Source: Gloeotrichia echinulata CP02
GTDB lineage: Bacteria; Cyanobacteriota; Cyanobacteriia; Cyanobacteriales; Nostocaceae
Assembly (NCBI GenBank): GCA_038087035.1
Contig: CP051187.1
Span: 5,400,001-5,464,000, forward strand
Length of the DNA stretch: 64,000 nt
Direction: 5' to 3'
The translations under genes were made by a program, and so were the position numbers. Under the pieces are notes generated by a model that saw nothing but the letters and a program-made list of their open reading frames with translations, made no database searches and had not been told where the DNA came from. Of this stretch, positions 16,515 to 25,200 are shown piece after piece. The number at the start of each line of letters is the position of its first letter. The stretch's first letter is position 1.

Positions 16515-17435
16515 TCAACTAACCACCTTTTCTACTCTCCCAATTCCCAAAAACGCCCCCACCCGCTTCAGGTAAGTCGGCGCGTCTTCCAACATGGGAA
16601 AATGCCCTGTATCAGGAATCACAACCAACTCGACTTTCTCGCTCAAAGCTGCCGCTTGACGCCCCATAGCAGCTGGTATAATCTTGTCATACTCCCCAGC
16701 CACCAACAGTGTCGGTACTGTCAGCTTGGCGAACTCGTGAGGCATAAATTCTGCCTGAGCCTTACTAACGGAAGTAAAAATTGTACCTAGGGCTGCATCA
16801 TAATCAGCTTCCAAAAAATCTTGCAAAAACGCCTGACGTTCAGCCTTGGGGATGGATTTGTGTAAAAACCTCGCCATAAATATTCTATCCGCAAATGGTA
16901 TTTTCCCTAACCATTTGGGACGAAATTTGACTACGTAGCCACCAAATTTATGAAAGGCGCTAAAGGCTTTTTCGTCGTACTCAAAAATTCCGCTACAGGT
17001 CAAAATCGCTCTTTCCACACGTTGCGGGTAGCGGTTGAGAAACAAAGTGGCGATGGAGGCGCCCATTGAATGGGCTTGGATATACACACGCTGGATTTGC
17101 AAGCCATCTAATAATACTGCTAAATCGTCAGCGTATTCCTCTAATTCATAACTTAACTCTTTAATTGCTGCTGATTCCTCTTGGGGAGACCGAGACTCGA
17201 CCACAGACTCACTCACTTGGGCGATGGTCGGTTTTCCACGGGAGCGCCCAAACCCCCGCATATCGTAGAGCAAGCAATCGAATTTGTCTGACAAAGCATT
17301 AGCAGTTGTAGTCCAGTACCTAGCTGAACCAGCCCAACCGTGGATAAACACCATCACTGGCTTGACTGAAGAAGCAGATGGTTTTTTCACCCACTCATAG
17401 TAATGCTCAACGCCACGAACTTTAATGTAAGGCAT
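16515..17435 (-). CDS. alpha/beta hydrolase
   Basis: A 306-residue alpha/beta-fold hydrolase. The oxyanion strand is FIHGWAGSARYW, the nucleophile elbow AHSMGAS, the acid in AGEYDKIIP and the histidine in DTGHFPMLED. The cap domain is about 150-215. Similar proteins in cyanobacteria are annotated only as hydrolases or lipases; the substrate is unknown. No signal peptide is present. A long array of heptamer repeats separates it from clpX. Confidence 0.88.
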   Translation of the reverse strand: MPYIKVRGVEHYYEWVKKPSASSVKPVMVFIHGWAGSARYWTTTANALSDKFDCLLYDMRGFGRSRGKPTIAQVSESVVESRSPQEESAAIKELSYELEEYADDLAVLLDGLQIQRVYIQAHSMGASIATLFLNRYPQRVERAILTCSGIFEYDEKAFSAFHKFGGYVVKFRPKWLGKIPFADRIFMARFLHKSIPKAERQAFLQDFLEADYDAALGTIFTSVSKAQAEFMPHEFAKLTVPTLLVAGEYDKIIPAAMGRQAAALSEKVELVVIPDTGHFPMLEDAPTYLKRVGAFLGIGRVEKVVS

Positions 17436-17440
17436 TTTAA

Positions 17441-17640
17441 AAGTTAGGAGTTAGGAGTTAGGAGTTGGGAGTTAGGAGTTGGGAGTTAGGAGTTGGGAGT
17501 TGGGAGTTGGGAGTTGTAGGTTTTGCAATTAACTCTTGACTCCTCATTTTACTCATAACTCATCACTCATAACTCATAACTCATAACTCATAACTCTTGA
17601 CTCTTGACTCTTGACTCTTGACTCTTGACTCTTGACTCTT
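17441..17640. repeat. two arrays of degenerate heptamers
   Basis: First block (17441-17517) repeats GGAGTTA/GGGAGTT about eleven times; second block (about 17549-17640) repeats ACTCATA and then ACTCTTG. Short tandem heptamers like these are typical of heterocystous cyanobacteria. The two blocks are roughly complementary in type and lie between two genes on the same strand. Confidence 0.85.
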
Positions 17641-17645
17641 TACTA

Positions 17646-18989
17646 TTACGCTGATTCTGGCTTAGGTAGTGAGGAGGGATGTACTAGCAGTTCGGCGGTT
17701 GACCGCTTTTCCACCATCTCTCGTGTGACAGTGCAGCGAGTCACATCTTTGCGAGATGGTAACTCGTACATTACATCCAGCATCAGTTCTTCGACAATCC
17801 CCCGCAACGCTCTGGCTCCAGTTTTCCGGCGGTAGGCTTCCTGGGCGATCGCTCGTAAGGCATCTGGTTTAAAATCTAATTGTACATTATCCATCTTCAG
17901 CAGTTTCTGGTACTGCTTCACTAAGGCGCTCCGTGGTTGGGTGAGAATCGCCATCAGTGCTTCTTCATCCAGTGGCTCTACCACCGCTACCATTGGTATC
18001 CGCCCGATAAATTCGGGAATCATGCCAAATTTCACCAAATCATCCGGTTCTAGATAACGCAGGGTATCCGCCGCCCGTTTTTCTTTCGTTTGACCTTCTC
18101 CTGGTTGCACAAAGCCCATTGACTTTTTGCCCACTCTCTGATCTACAACCTTCTCTAAACCAACGAAGGCGCCGCCACAGACGAAAAGGATGTTACTAGT
18201 ATCAATCTGGATGCAGTCTTGATAAGGATGTTTACGGCCGCCTTGGGGTGGTACATTGGCGATCGTTCCCTCCAACATTTTCAGCAAAGCTTGCTGCACG
18301 CCTTCTCCAGACACATCGCGTGTAATCGAGGGATTTTCACTCTTACGCGCAATTTTGTCAATTTCGTCGATGTAGATAATCCCCCGCTGCGCTTCCTCAA
18401 CATCTAACTCTGCCACTTGTAACAGTCGCAGCAAGATATTTTCCACGTCTTCTCCCACATACCCCGCTTCCGTCAGCGTCGTCGCATCGGCGACCGCAAA
18501 GGGGACATCCAGGATTTTTGCCAGGGTTTGCGCCAAGAGAGTCTTACCGCAACCAGTCGGACCTATTAACAGAATATTAGATTTTTGCAGTTCAACTGCA
18601 TCTTCCGCCCCAGCTTTGCCATTGTTTTTAGACTGCACGATCGCCAGACGCTTATAGTGGTTGTAAACAGCGACTGACAGAACTTTCTTGGCTTCGTCTT
18701 GGCCAATAACGTGTTCGTCCAAATACTTTTTAATCTCTCTTGGTTTGGGTATTTGATTCAACGAGAGACTGGAAGAGCGGGTACGGCGTTTCTGAGGTGG
18801 TTCTGACCGTGGTGCCGGTTGCGCCGCCGTTGCACCATTTGTGTCGAGTAACTCCTCATCTAGTATTTCATTACACAAGTCAACGCATTCATCGCAGATG
18901 TAGACTCCCGGCCCTGCGATCAACTTACGCACCTGCTCTTGGGACTTGCCACAAAACGAACATTTCAAATGGGAGTCGTACTTAGACAT
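17646..18989 (-). CDS. clpX: ATP-dependent Clp protease ATP-binding subunit ClpX
   Basis: ClpX unfolds substrates and feeds them to ClpP in the cytosol. The 447-residue protein has the N-terminal C4 zinc domain (CSFCGKSQEQV, CDECVDLC, residues 11-42), Walker A GPTGCGKT (about 142-149), Walker B IIYIDEIDK and the C-terminal sensor GARALRG. It also contains the IGF-type loop region contacting ClpP. It starts 9 bp after clpP ends, so the two are co-transcribed downstream of tig. Confidence 0.98.
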   Translation of the reverse strand: MSKYDSHLKCSFCGKSQEQVRKLIAGPGVYICDECVDLCNEILDEELLDTNGATAAQPAPRSEPPQKRRTRSSSLSLNQIPKPREIKKYLDEHVIGQDEAKKVLSVAVYNHYKRLAIVQSKNNGKAGAEDAVELQKSNILLIGPTGCGKTLLAQTLAKILDVPFAVADATTLTEAGYVGEDVENILLRLLQVAELDVEEAQRGIIYIDEIDKIARKSENPSITRDVSGEGVQQALLKMLEGTIANVPPQGGRKHPYQDCIQIDTSNILFVCGGAFVGLEKVVDQRVGKKSMGFVQPGEGQTKEKRAADTLRYLEPDDLVKFGMIPEFIGRIPMVAVVEPLDEEALMAILTQPRSALVKQYQKLLKMDNVQLDFKPDALRAIAQEAYRRKTGARALRGIVEELMLDVMYELPSRKDVTRCTVTREMVEKRSTAELLVHPSSLPKPESA

Positions 18990-18998
18990 ACCAGCCTC

Positions 18999-19697
18999 TT
19001 ATTTCAGAATGGTGACGTTTTCCCTAGGTGAGGGAATATTTTGCCTGGAAATGACCTGATCGATCAAACCGTAGTTCTTCGCCTCTTCTGCCGACATGAA
19101 AAAGTCGCGCTCTGTATCTGCTTCAATTCTTTCTAAGGGTTGACCAGTATGTTGGGACATTAACTGATTCAACTTAGCCTTAATGTAAAGAATTTCTCTG
19201 GCTTGAATTTCTATGTCAATGGCTTGACCTTGAGCGCCACCAAGTGGTTGGTGAATCATAATTCGGGAGTCAGGTAGAGACATCCGCTTACCGGCGGCCC
19301 CTGCTGTTAACAAAAAAGCCCCCATGCTCGCGGCTAGTCCAAAGCAGATGGTTACAACATCAGGACGTATTTGTTGCATTGTATCATAGATTGCCATCCC
19401 TGCGTAAACTGAGCCACCAGGAGAATTAATGTACAGTTGAATGTCCTTTTCTGAGTCTTCCGCATCTAGGAACAATAACTGGGCAACAATGGAATTGGCG
19501 ACCGTATCGTCTATGGGTGTTCCTAAAAAAATAATCCGCTCTCTCAGCAGACGGGAGTAGATGTCAAATGCTCTTTCTCCCATACCGGATTGTTCTACCA
19601 CCATCGGCACGATGTTACTCGGTCCACTCAAGTGGGAGTTAATGTCTATTCGACTCAAACTGCTGATTGGGTAATTTCCCGACTGCGATACAAGCAT
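18999..19697 (-). CDS. clpP: ATP-dependent Clp protease proteolytic subunit ClpP
   Basis: A 232-residue serine protease subunit with the nucleophile in GLAASMGAFLL and the histidine in MIHQPLGGAQGQ. Both catalytic residues are intact, so it is a true ClpP and not the inactive ClpR. An N-terminal extension of about 30 residues (LVSQSGNYPISSLSR) is longer than in E. coli. Association with clpX in an operon identifies it as the ClpX-partner paralogue among the several cyanobacterial ClpPs. Confidence 0.97.
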   Translation of the reverse strand: MLVSQSGNYPISSLSRIDINSHLSGPSNIVPMVVEQSGMGERAFDIYSRLLRERIIFLGTPIDDTVANSIVAQLLFLDAEDSEKDIQLYINSPGGSVYAGMAIYDTMQQIRPDVVTICFGLAASMGAFLLTAGAAGKRMSLPDSRIMIHQPLGGAQGQAIDIEIQAREILYIKAKLNQLMSQHTGQPLERIEADTERDFFMSAEEAKNYGLIDQVISRQNIPSPRENVTILK

Positions 19698-19972
19698 AGA
19701 ATAACATTTGAGGATATGTAGGACAGGATCAAAAGCAGCGATGGCTTTGCCAATCCCAAGGGCGGAGGCTGCCTTTTTGATGAATGGGATTTTTCTTCGA
19801 GCTATGTCTTAACCATTATGCCTTATCTAAATTATTCTCGTTTGACACTCCCAAACCTCAGAATTTTCACCAAAGTCCTCACCTTGGCATTTTAATTATG
19901 CCACCTTTGCAAAGCAGCGTTGGGAGTGAGGAGTGAGGAGTCATTTTCCCCTCTCCCCATATCCCATCTCCT

Positions 19973-21391
19973 TTACTCAGGACTTGTAGACTCGTCGCTG
20001 GTAGCTTCACCGCTTGGCTCTTCGCTTTGGGCTACAGTTTCTGCTTCCTCTACAGGACTCAAAGAACCTTCAGGGACAAGTTCCACTGTTGAATGTTCTA
20101 AGAGCCAATTAACGATTTTTTCGGTTGATAGTTCATTTTCTACGACCGATCGCAGTTTGTCTTCGTCAATTTCTTCATCCTGGTACTGTGCTAACAATTC
20201 TGTGACTCTAGCTTGAATTTCTGCTGGTGTCACTTCGATAGACTCTCGTTTACTGACTTCCCGTAAAGCCAGGGAGCGTTTGAGGCGTTCAATTGCTTCC
20301 TCACGCGATCGCTCCCGCAATTGGGGAATAATATCTGAAGTAAACAACTTCCTGACATCCAGTCCCTGCTGCGAAAGTCGGATGGCTGTTTGGGTCAGCA
20401 TCGCATCGACTTCTTGCTCAATCAAGGTTGCTGGTAGGTCAACTTCTACGTGTTTGAGCAGTTCCGCTAACAAAGCCTCCTGCTTATTCGCTTTGGTTTT
20501 TTCCTCAGCTTCTTTTTGATATCGCTCTTCTAAAGACGCCCGTAACTCGGCTAATGTCTCGAATTCGCTCACTTCTTGGGCGAACTCATCATTAACTTCT
20601 GGTAATTCTTTTTCCTTGATTTCTTTGAGAGTGACTGTGAAGACAGCGGCTTTTCCTGCCAACTCTTCGTTACCATAAGGATCTGGGAACTGAGCCGAAA
20701 TTTCCTTGGTTTCTCCTGGATTTAGCCCTACTATACCAGAGACAAATCCGGGAATAAATTTATCTTCCTGCAACTCGACTTGAAAGTCTGTTGCTTCGCC
20801 TCCCGGAATTGGTGTAGGTTCGGCTGATTCGTCTTCGCCTTCAGTTTTCGCCAACACGCCTTTAAAATCGAGAACAGCGAGATCACCAATTTGGGCTGCA
20901 CGTCCTTCTACCGGAATCAACGTCCCCAATTGTTGACGTTCCTTCTCGATCACCTCCTCTACACGAGTTGGGTCGTAGGTGACTTCCTCTGCTTTGGCGT
21001 GTAAATCGGTGTACTGGACTAGATTTATTTCTGGCTCGACATCGACAGAGGCGAGAATCGTCAGGGGCTGACCTGGTTGATAATTAGTAATCAATTCGTC
21101 AAAGGAAGAACGCAATTGCGGTTGACCAATCGCCGCAATGGATTCTTGTTGAACCGCTTTCTCGATCCCATCTTGAATTAATTCTTCCAAGGCTGCTGCT
21201 TTGATGCGAGTTAAGCCGAGGCGCTGTAGCAATATTTGCCGAGGTACCTTACCTTTACGAAACCCAGGAATATTTAGCGTACTAGCTAAGTTTTTAATCA
21301 CCTGTTCGTAAGTTTGCTTGGTAATTTCTGGCGTAATCTCTATTTCCAATCCAATTTGACTGGCGGGAAGTTTCTCCTGGGTGACTTTCAT
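19973..21391 (-). CDS. tig: trigger factor
   Basis: Ribosome-associated chaperone and peptidyl-prolyl isomerase of 472 residues. The N-terminal ribosome-binding domain contains the signature GFRKGKVPRQ (about 44-53). An FKBP-type domain (about 160-245, QIGDLAVLDFKGVL) and a helical C-terminal cradle follow. An acidic, low-complexity tail of about 35 residues extends past the usual end. It is the first gene of tig-clpP-clpX, with a 275-bp gap before clpP that could hold a second promoter. Confidence 0.97.
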   Translation of the reverse strand: MKVTQEKLPASQIGLEIEITPEITKQTYEQVIKNLASTLNIPGFRKGKVPRQILLQRLGLTRIKAAALEELIQDGIEKAVQQESIAAIGQPQLRSSFDELITNYQPGQPLTILASVDVEPEINLVQYTDLHAKAEEVTYDPTRVEEVIEKERQQLGTLIPVEGRAAQIGDLAVLDFKGVLAKTEGEDESAEPTPIPGGEATDFQVELQEDKFIPGFVSGIVGLNPGETKEISAQFPDPYGNEELAGKAAVFTVTLKEIKEKELPEVNDEFAQEVSEFETLAELRASLEERYQKEAEEKTKANKQEALLAELLKHVEVDLPATLIEQEVDAMLTQTAIRLSQQGLDVRKLFTSDIIPQLRERSREEAIERLKRSLALREVSKRESIEVTPAEIQARVTELLAQYQDEEIDEDKLRSVVENELSTEKIVNWLLEHSTVELVPEGSLSPVEEAETVAQSEEPSGEATSDESTSPE

Positions 21392-21943
21392 GCTTCTAAA
21401 GTATTTCTGCTATTTTTGACTTTGAGTACACACCAGACGCGATTTATCGCTTCTGTTCGTTGAGCAAAGGGATTGGGGATTGGGAAGATTCGCAATACCA
21501 ACCCCGCCCCTTGTCGGCGGAATTTTTCTGCTTTGAGGGAGGGTCGAAACTTCGGCCCTTGTGGTTTTTTTTCTTACCCAGTCCCCAGTCCCCTTCATGA
21601 CACTTGACTGGGATTGGCGGTGCCCACAAAGCATCATCAGATTCCAAAGTTGGATGGGCGCCCTACAGCAGAGTCCAGTTTACTGCGAATTGCAAAGTAC
21701 TTGACACTTTACCGCAATAACTTTACCTTTGACACCTGGGAAGTTCATCAGGGCTGAACCGCTATCAGCCTTGATCATGGAAAAACCTGTTCAAGGTTCT
21801 GCTGCTGCGGGTTTCTCCGTCATCACTAGACACCTGGAACTGTTGGACTTATTATCAGAGGGCTAACACCGTGATATCCTAGTTCTTACCAGGCAATTCA
21901 TCCTCACCAAAGTCCTCACTTCGTGACGCTACGCGAACGCGCC
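21392..21943. other. intergenic region upstream of tig
   Basis: Contains no supported gene. It should hold the tig promoter. Two fragments of dispersed repeats are present (GGATTGGGGATTGGG at 21469; TGGATGGGCGCCCTAC at 21652). Confidence 0.4.
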
Positions 21944-22417
21944 GTGGAAGCCCCTGCATTCATGCATGGGGGTAAGGCTCAGGTGTTACAGTGAGCCTGT
22001 CGAACTGCGATTTCAATCGCAGTCACATTATACGGGGGTTGCTGCATTCGGTGTACCTTTGTTTTGTACTTTCAACGGGACAATTACCGTTTCAAACTTT
22101 ACAACCCTGTACGCATAATGTTTTGCTCCATTCGCGCAGCGTGGCGCAGCCAAGAGCCTCCCTTGCGGGGTGATGTGAGCTTCTCCCAAGGGGAGACGCT
22201 GCGCGAATGACAATGTTAGAGGTCGGTAACTATCCAAACGACACTGGTTTAACCCCGTTAAGCCTGTTTAATCGTTCAGTTCTAGAGCAGGGAACTTCGC
22301 ACTCTCCTTGGTAGGTCTTTAACTCTTGCCTCTAACGTAGTTCAGTTAAGAACGTGAGTTGGGTCAGGTTAAGGCAATTTCTGCGCCCCCGCCTTTAGGC
22401 GTGGGGTTCCTGACTCG
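21944..22417 (-). mobile_element. non-coding stem-loop element, long copy (IS200/IS605-like remnant?)
   Basis: Read on the minus strand, it starts CGAGTCAGGAACCCCACGCC with a CGCC-TAAA-GGCG hairpin and ends with a CCCCCATGCATGAATGCAGGGG hairpin and CTTCCAC. A shorter copy with the same two ends lies at 63361-63500. The interior holds no open frame of note but includes palindromes (AACTGCGATTTCAATCGCAGT; GCGCAGCGTCTCCCCTTGGG region). Ends made of hairpins rather than inverted repeats suggest an IS200/IS605-type or transposon-RNA origin. No transposase remains. Confidence 0.55.
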
Positions 22418-22561
22418 TTGTACCATTGATTTTGGTCTGCTTGCCAATAGCCTAGCTATTGCCTTGTCGCATAGCTGAAATTATTGGAGTGCTTGTTTTC
22501 GTACATTTGGATCATAGTACATCAATTGTCTTGACAAAGCACTTGAGCGACGAAATTTATC

Positions 22562-22591
22562 TTTACATCACAAGTCCCTAACCTGTATAAT
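22562..22591 (+). promoter_or_regulatory. candidate sigma-70-type promoter of asd-dapA
   Basis: TTTACA, an 18-bp spacer and TATAAT, located 264 bp upstream of the asd start. It is the best promoter-like match in the region. The long leader downstream is A/T-rich and carries no recognised riboswitch. Confidence 0.45.
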
Positions 22592-22854
22592 GCCTAGGCG
22601 CATATATCTCCAGTTTGTTGTATAATAAATATATACTTGAAAAAGTTGAAAAAAATGGGCAGGAACTGGGGGAAATTGCAACATCACTTAATTTATTTCA
22701 TCAAGAAAATAAATGTATTAAATTAAAAAAGAGCCGCTAAATTAAAGAAAGTTTTATTTAATGTCTGTTGTTACAATTTAAATACGGGTAAATTTTGTTT
22801 GAACTTGAACGGTTCCAATAAATCGCAAATAACCTCTTAAAGGAGGAAGTTAGG

Positions 22855-23898
22855 TTGTCTAAATCCTATAGTGTGGCTATTTTGGGGGCGACTGGTGCTG
22901 TGGGCACAGAGTTGCTAGAATTACTGGAGTCACGGAATTTTCCAGTAGCGAATTTAAAGTTATTGGCTTCAGAGAAGAGTGCAGGGCGAACGCTAAAGTT
23001 TAAAGGAGAAAATTTAGCAGTAGAGCCAGTCAGCGATCGCGCTTTTGAGCATGTGGATATCGTCCTGGCGAGTGCGGGTGGTTCCACATCCAAAACTTGG
23101 GCTTCCATTGCACAAAAACAGGGTGCAGTGGTCATAGATAACTCCAGCGCCTTTCGGATGAACCCCGAAGTACCTTTAGTAGTACCAGAGGTCAATCCCC
23201 AAGCTGCAGCCACCCACCAAGGCATTATTGCTAACCCCAACTGCACGACAATCTTGATGGCAGTAGCAGTATGGCCTTTGCATAAAGTCAAGCCAGTGCA
23301 ACGAATTGTTGCCTCTACCTACCAATCAGCTAGTGGGGCGGGTGCTTTAGCAATGGCAGAAGTGAAAACCCAAGCTAGTGCTATTTTACAAGGACAATCG
23401 CCAGTAGCCGAGGTATTACCTTACCCGTTGGCATTTAATTTATTCCCCCATAACTCCCCATTAAATAATGTGGGATACTGTGAAGAAGAAATGAAAATGG
23501 TCAACGAAACTCGGAAAATCTTTGGAACGCAGCAGATCAGAATTACAGCCACTTGTGTACGGGTTCCCGTACTCCGTGCCCATTCAGAAGCGATTAACCT
23601 AGAATTTGAAACTCCGTTTAGTCCAGATGCAGCCAGAGAAATTTTAAGTCATTCTCCTGGTGTTAAATTGGTAGAAGATTGGCAGGCAAATCATTTTCCC
23701 ATGCCAATTGAAGCCACTGGAAAAGATGAAGTTTTAGTGGGAAGAATTCGCCAGGATATTTCTCATCCCTGTGGCTTAGAACTGTGGCTGTGTGGAGATC
23801 AAATCCGCAAAGGCGCAGCTTTAAATGCCGTACAAATTGCCGAATTGTTGGTAGAAAAAAATCTGCTAAGACCTGCAAAGGCATACGTTTCGAGTTAG
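22855..23898 (+). CDS. asd: aspartate-semialdehyde dehydrogenase
   Basis: Reduces aspartyl phosphate to aspartate semialdehyde, the branch point to lysine, threonine and methionine. The 347-residue protein has the NADP-binding GATGAVGTELL (residues 10-20), the nucleophilic Cys in NPNCTTI (about 130) and the substrate His in RVPVLRAHSE. Translation starts at TTG, supported by AAGGAGG 8-14 bp upstream. The next gene, dapA, uses the product directly. Confidence 0.97.
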   Translation: MSKSYSVAILGATGAVGTELLELLESRNFPVANLKLLASEKSAGRTLKFKGENLAVEPVSDRAFEHVDIVLASAGGSTSKTWASIAQKQGAVVIDNSSAFRMNPEVPLVVPEVNPQAAATHQGIIANPNCTTILMAVAVWPLHKVKPVQRIVASTYQSASGAGALAMAEVKTQASAILQGQSPVAEVLPYPLAFNLFPHNSPLNNVGYCEEEMKMVNETRKIFGTQQIRITATCVRVPVLRAHSEAINLEFETPFSPDAAREILSHSPGVKLVEDWQANHFPMPIEATGKDEVLVGRIRQDISHPCGLELWLCGDQIRKGAALNAVQIAELLVEKNLLRPAKAYVSS

Positions 23899-24058
23899 AA
23901 AAATAGAAAATTAGATTTCGATAATTCGGGAATCCAAAGATATAAAAAATCAGCGCAAATGTGGGTTTCATCAGCCAAAACACTTTGCGAATAGGTTGTG
24001 AAAAAACCAAACCACCAAGATACAAAAAACAAAAAAGGTAATTAGGAGTAAAAATAGG

Positions 24059-24943
24059 GTGGGAGATTTTGGCAGAGTTTTAACCGCTATGATTACGCCG
24101 TTTAAACCAGACGGGAGTGTCAACTATGATGTAGCGGCAGAACTAGCAGCACATCTAGCTAACAATGGTACAGATACATTGGTAGTGTGTGGGACAACAG
24201 GAGAATCCCCTACCCTGACTTGGGACGAGGAATACCAGTTGTTTGTAGAAGTATTGCAGTCCGTAGCAGGAAAAGCCCAGGTGATAGCAGGATGTGGTTC
24301 CAATTCTACAAAAGAAGCGATCGCCGCTACCCAAAAGGCAGCTAAAATAGGAGTACATGGTTCTTTACAAGTAGTTCCGTATTACAACAAACCGCCCCAA
24401 GCTGGACTTTATCAGCACTTTCAGGCGGTAGCACAAGCCTGTCCCGACCTACCGATGTTGTTATATAACGTTCCTGGTCGAACCGGTCAAAATCTCAATG
24501 CCGACACAGTTGCCCGATTAGCTAAAATTGATAATATAGTTGGCATTAAAGAAGCTAGTGGCAATTTAGACCAAGCGAGTGAAATTCGTCGCTTGACACC
24601 ACAAGAATTTCAGATTTACGCTGGAGATGATTCTTTAACCCTGCCCTTGTTAGCGATCGGGGCAAAGGGTGTGGTCAGTGTGGCTTCTCATCTGGTAGGA
24701 AACCAACTACAGCAGATGATCCAAGCTTTTAGTGAGGGTAAAACTCAAGTCGCCACCAACATCCATCTCCAACTTTTCCCCTTGTTTAAAGCTTTATTTG
24801 TAACGACAAATCCCATTCCGGTGAAAAGCGCTTTGAAACTTCAAGGTTGGGAGGTTGGTTCCACTCGTCCACCACTATGCGACGCTGACTCAGAGGTCAG
24901 TCAAAAGTTAGAGGTGGTACTGAAAGAACTTAGTTTAGTCTAA
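24059..24943 (+). CDS. dapA: 4-hydroxy-tetrahydrodipicolinate synthase
   Basis: Condenses aspartate semialdehyde with pyruvate in lysine and peptidoglycan-precursor synthesis. A 294-residue TIM barrel with CGTTGESPT, the Tyr of YYNKPPQ and LLYNVPGRTG, and the Schiff-base Lys in VGIKEASG. The start codon is GTG at 24059 with TAGGAG upstream. It lies 160 bp after asd and before rnj, a gene order common in cyanobacteria. Confidence 0.97.
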   Translation: MGDFGRVLTAMITPFKPDGSVNYDVAAELAAHLANNGTDTLVVCGTTGESPTLTWDEEYQLFVEVLQSVAGKAQVIAGCGSNSTKEAIAATQKAAKIGVHGSLQVVPYYNKPPQAGLYQHFQAVAQACPDLPMLLYNVPGRTGQNLNADTVARLAKIDNIVGIKEASGNLDQASEIRRLTPQEFQIYAGDDSLTLPLLAIGAKGVVSVASHLVGNQLQQMIQAFSEGKTQVATNIHLQLFPLFKALFVTTNPIPVKSALKLQGWEVGSTRPPLCDADSEVSQKLEVVLKELSLV

Positions 24944-25200
24944 GCAGCAACTTGTGGGGCATCAGCAAGCTTCAGGTTGCCAAAGATACATATAAAGAAT
25001 GGGCAGAATTGGGATGTTGCCACTGATAGATATACTATCAATCCTTCAGCGATCAAGTCCATTTTATTGAACAAACAATTCAAGATTCTGATTCAAAATT
25101 GGCTGCTTTCAGAGTGAGTTCATCGACAGCTAATGTTGTCTTTAATACAAGAGCGCTAACTTTTAACTTAAATTAACCACAAACACAATCTCAGGAGAAA

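Noticed and set aside
20280..20519. Ser-rich frame antisense to tig
   Set aside because: A shadow of the trigger factor reading frame.
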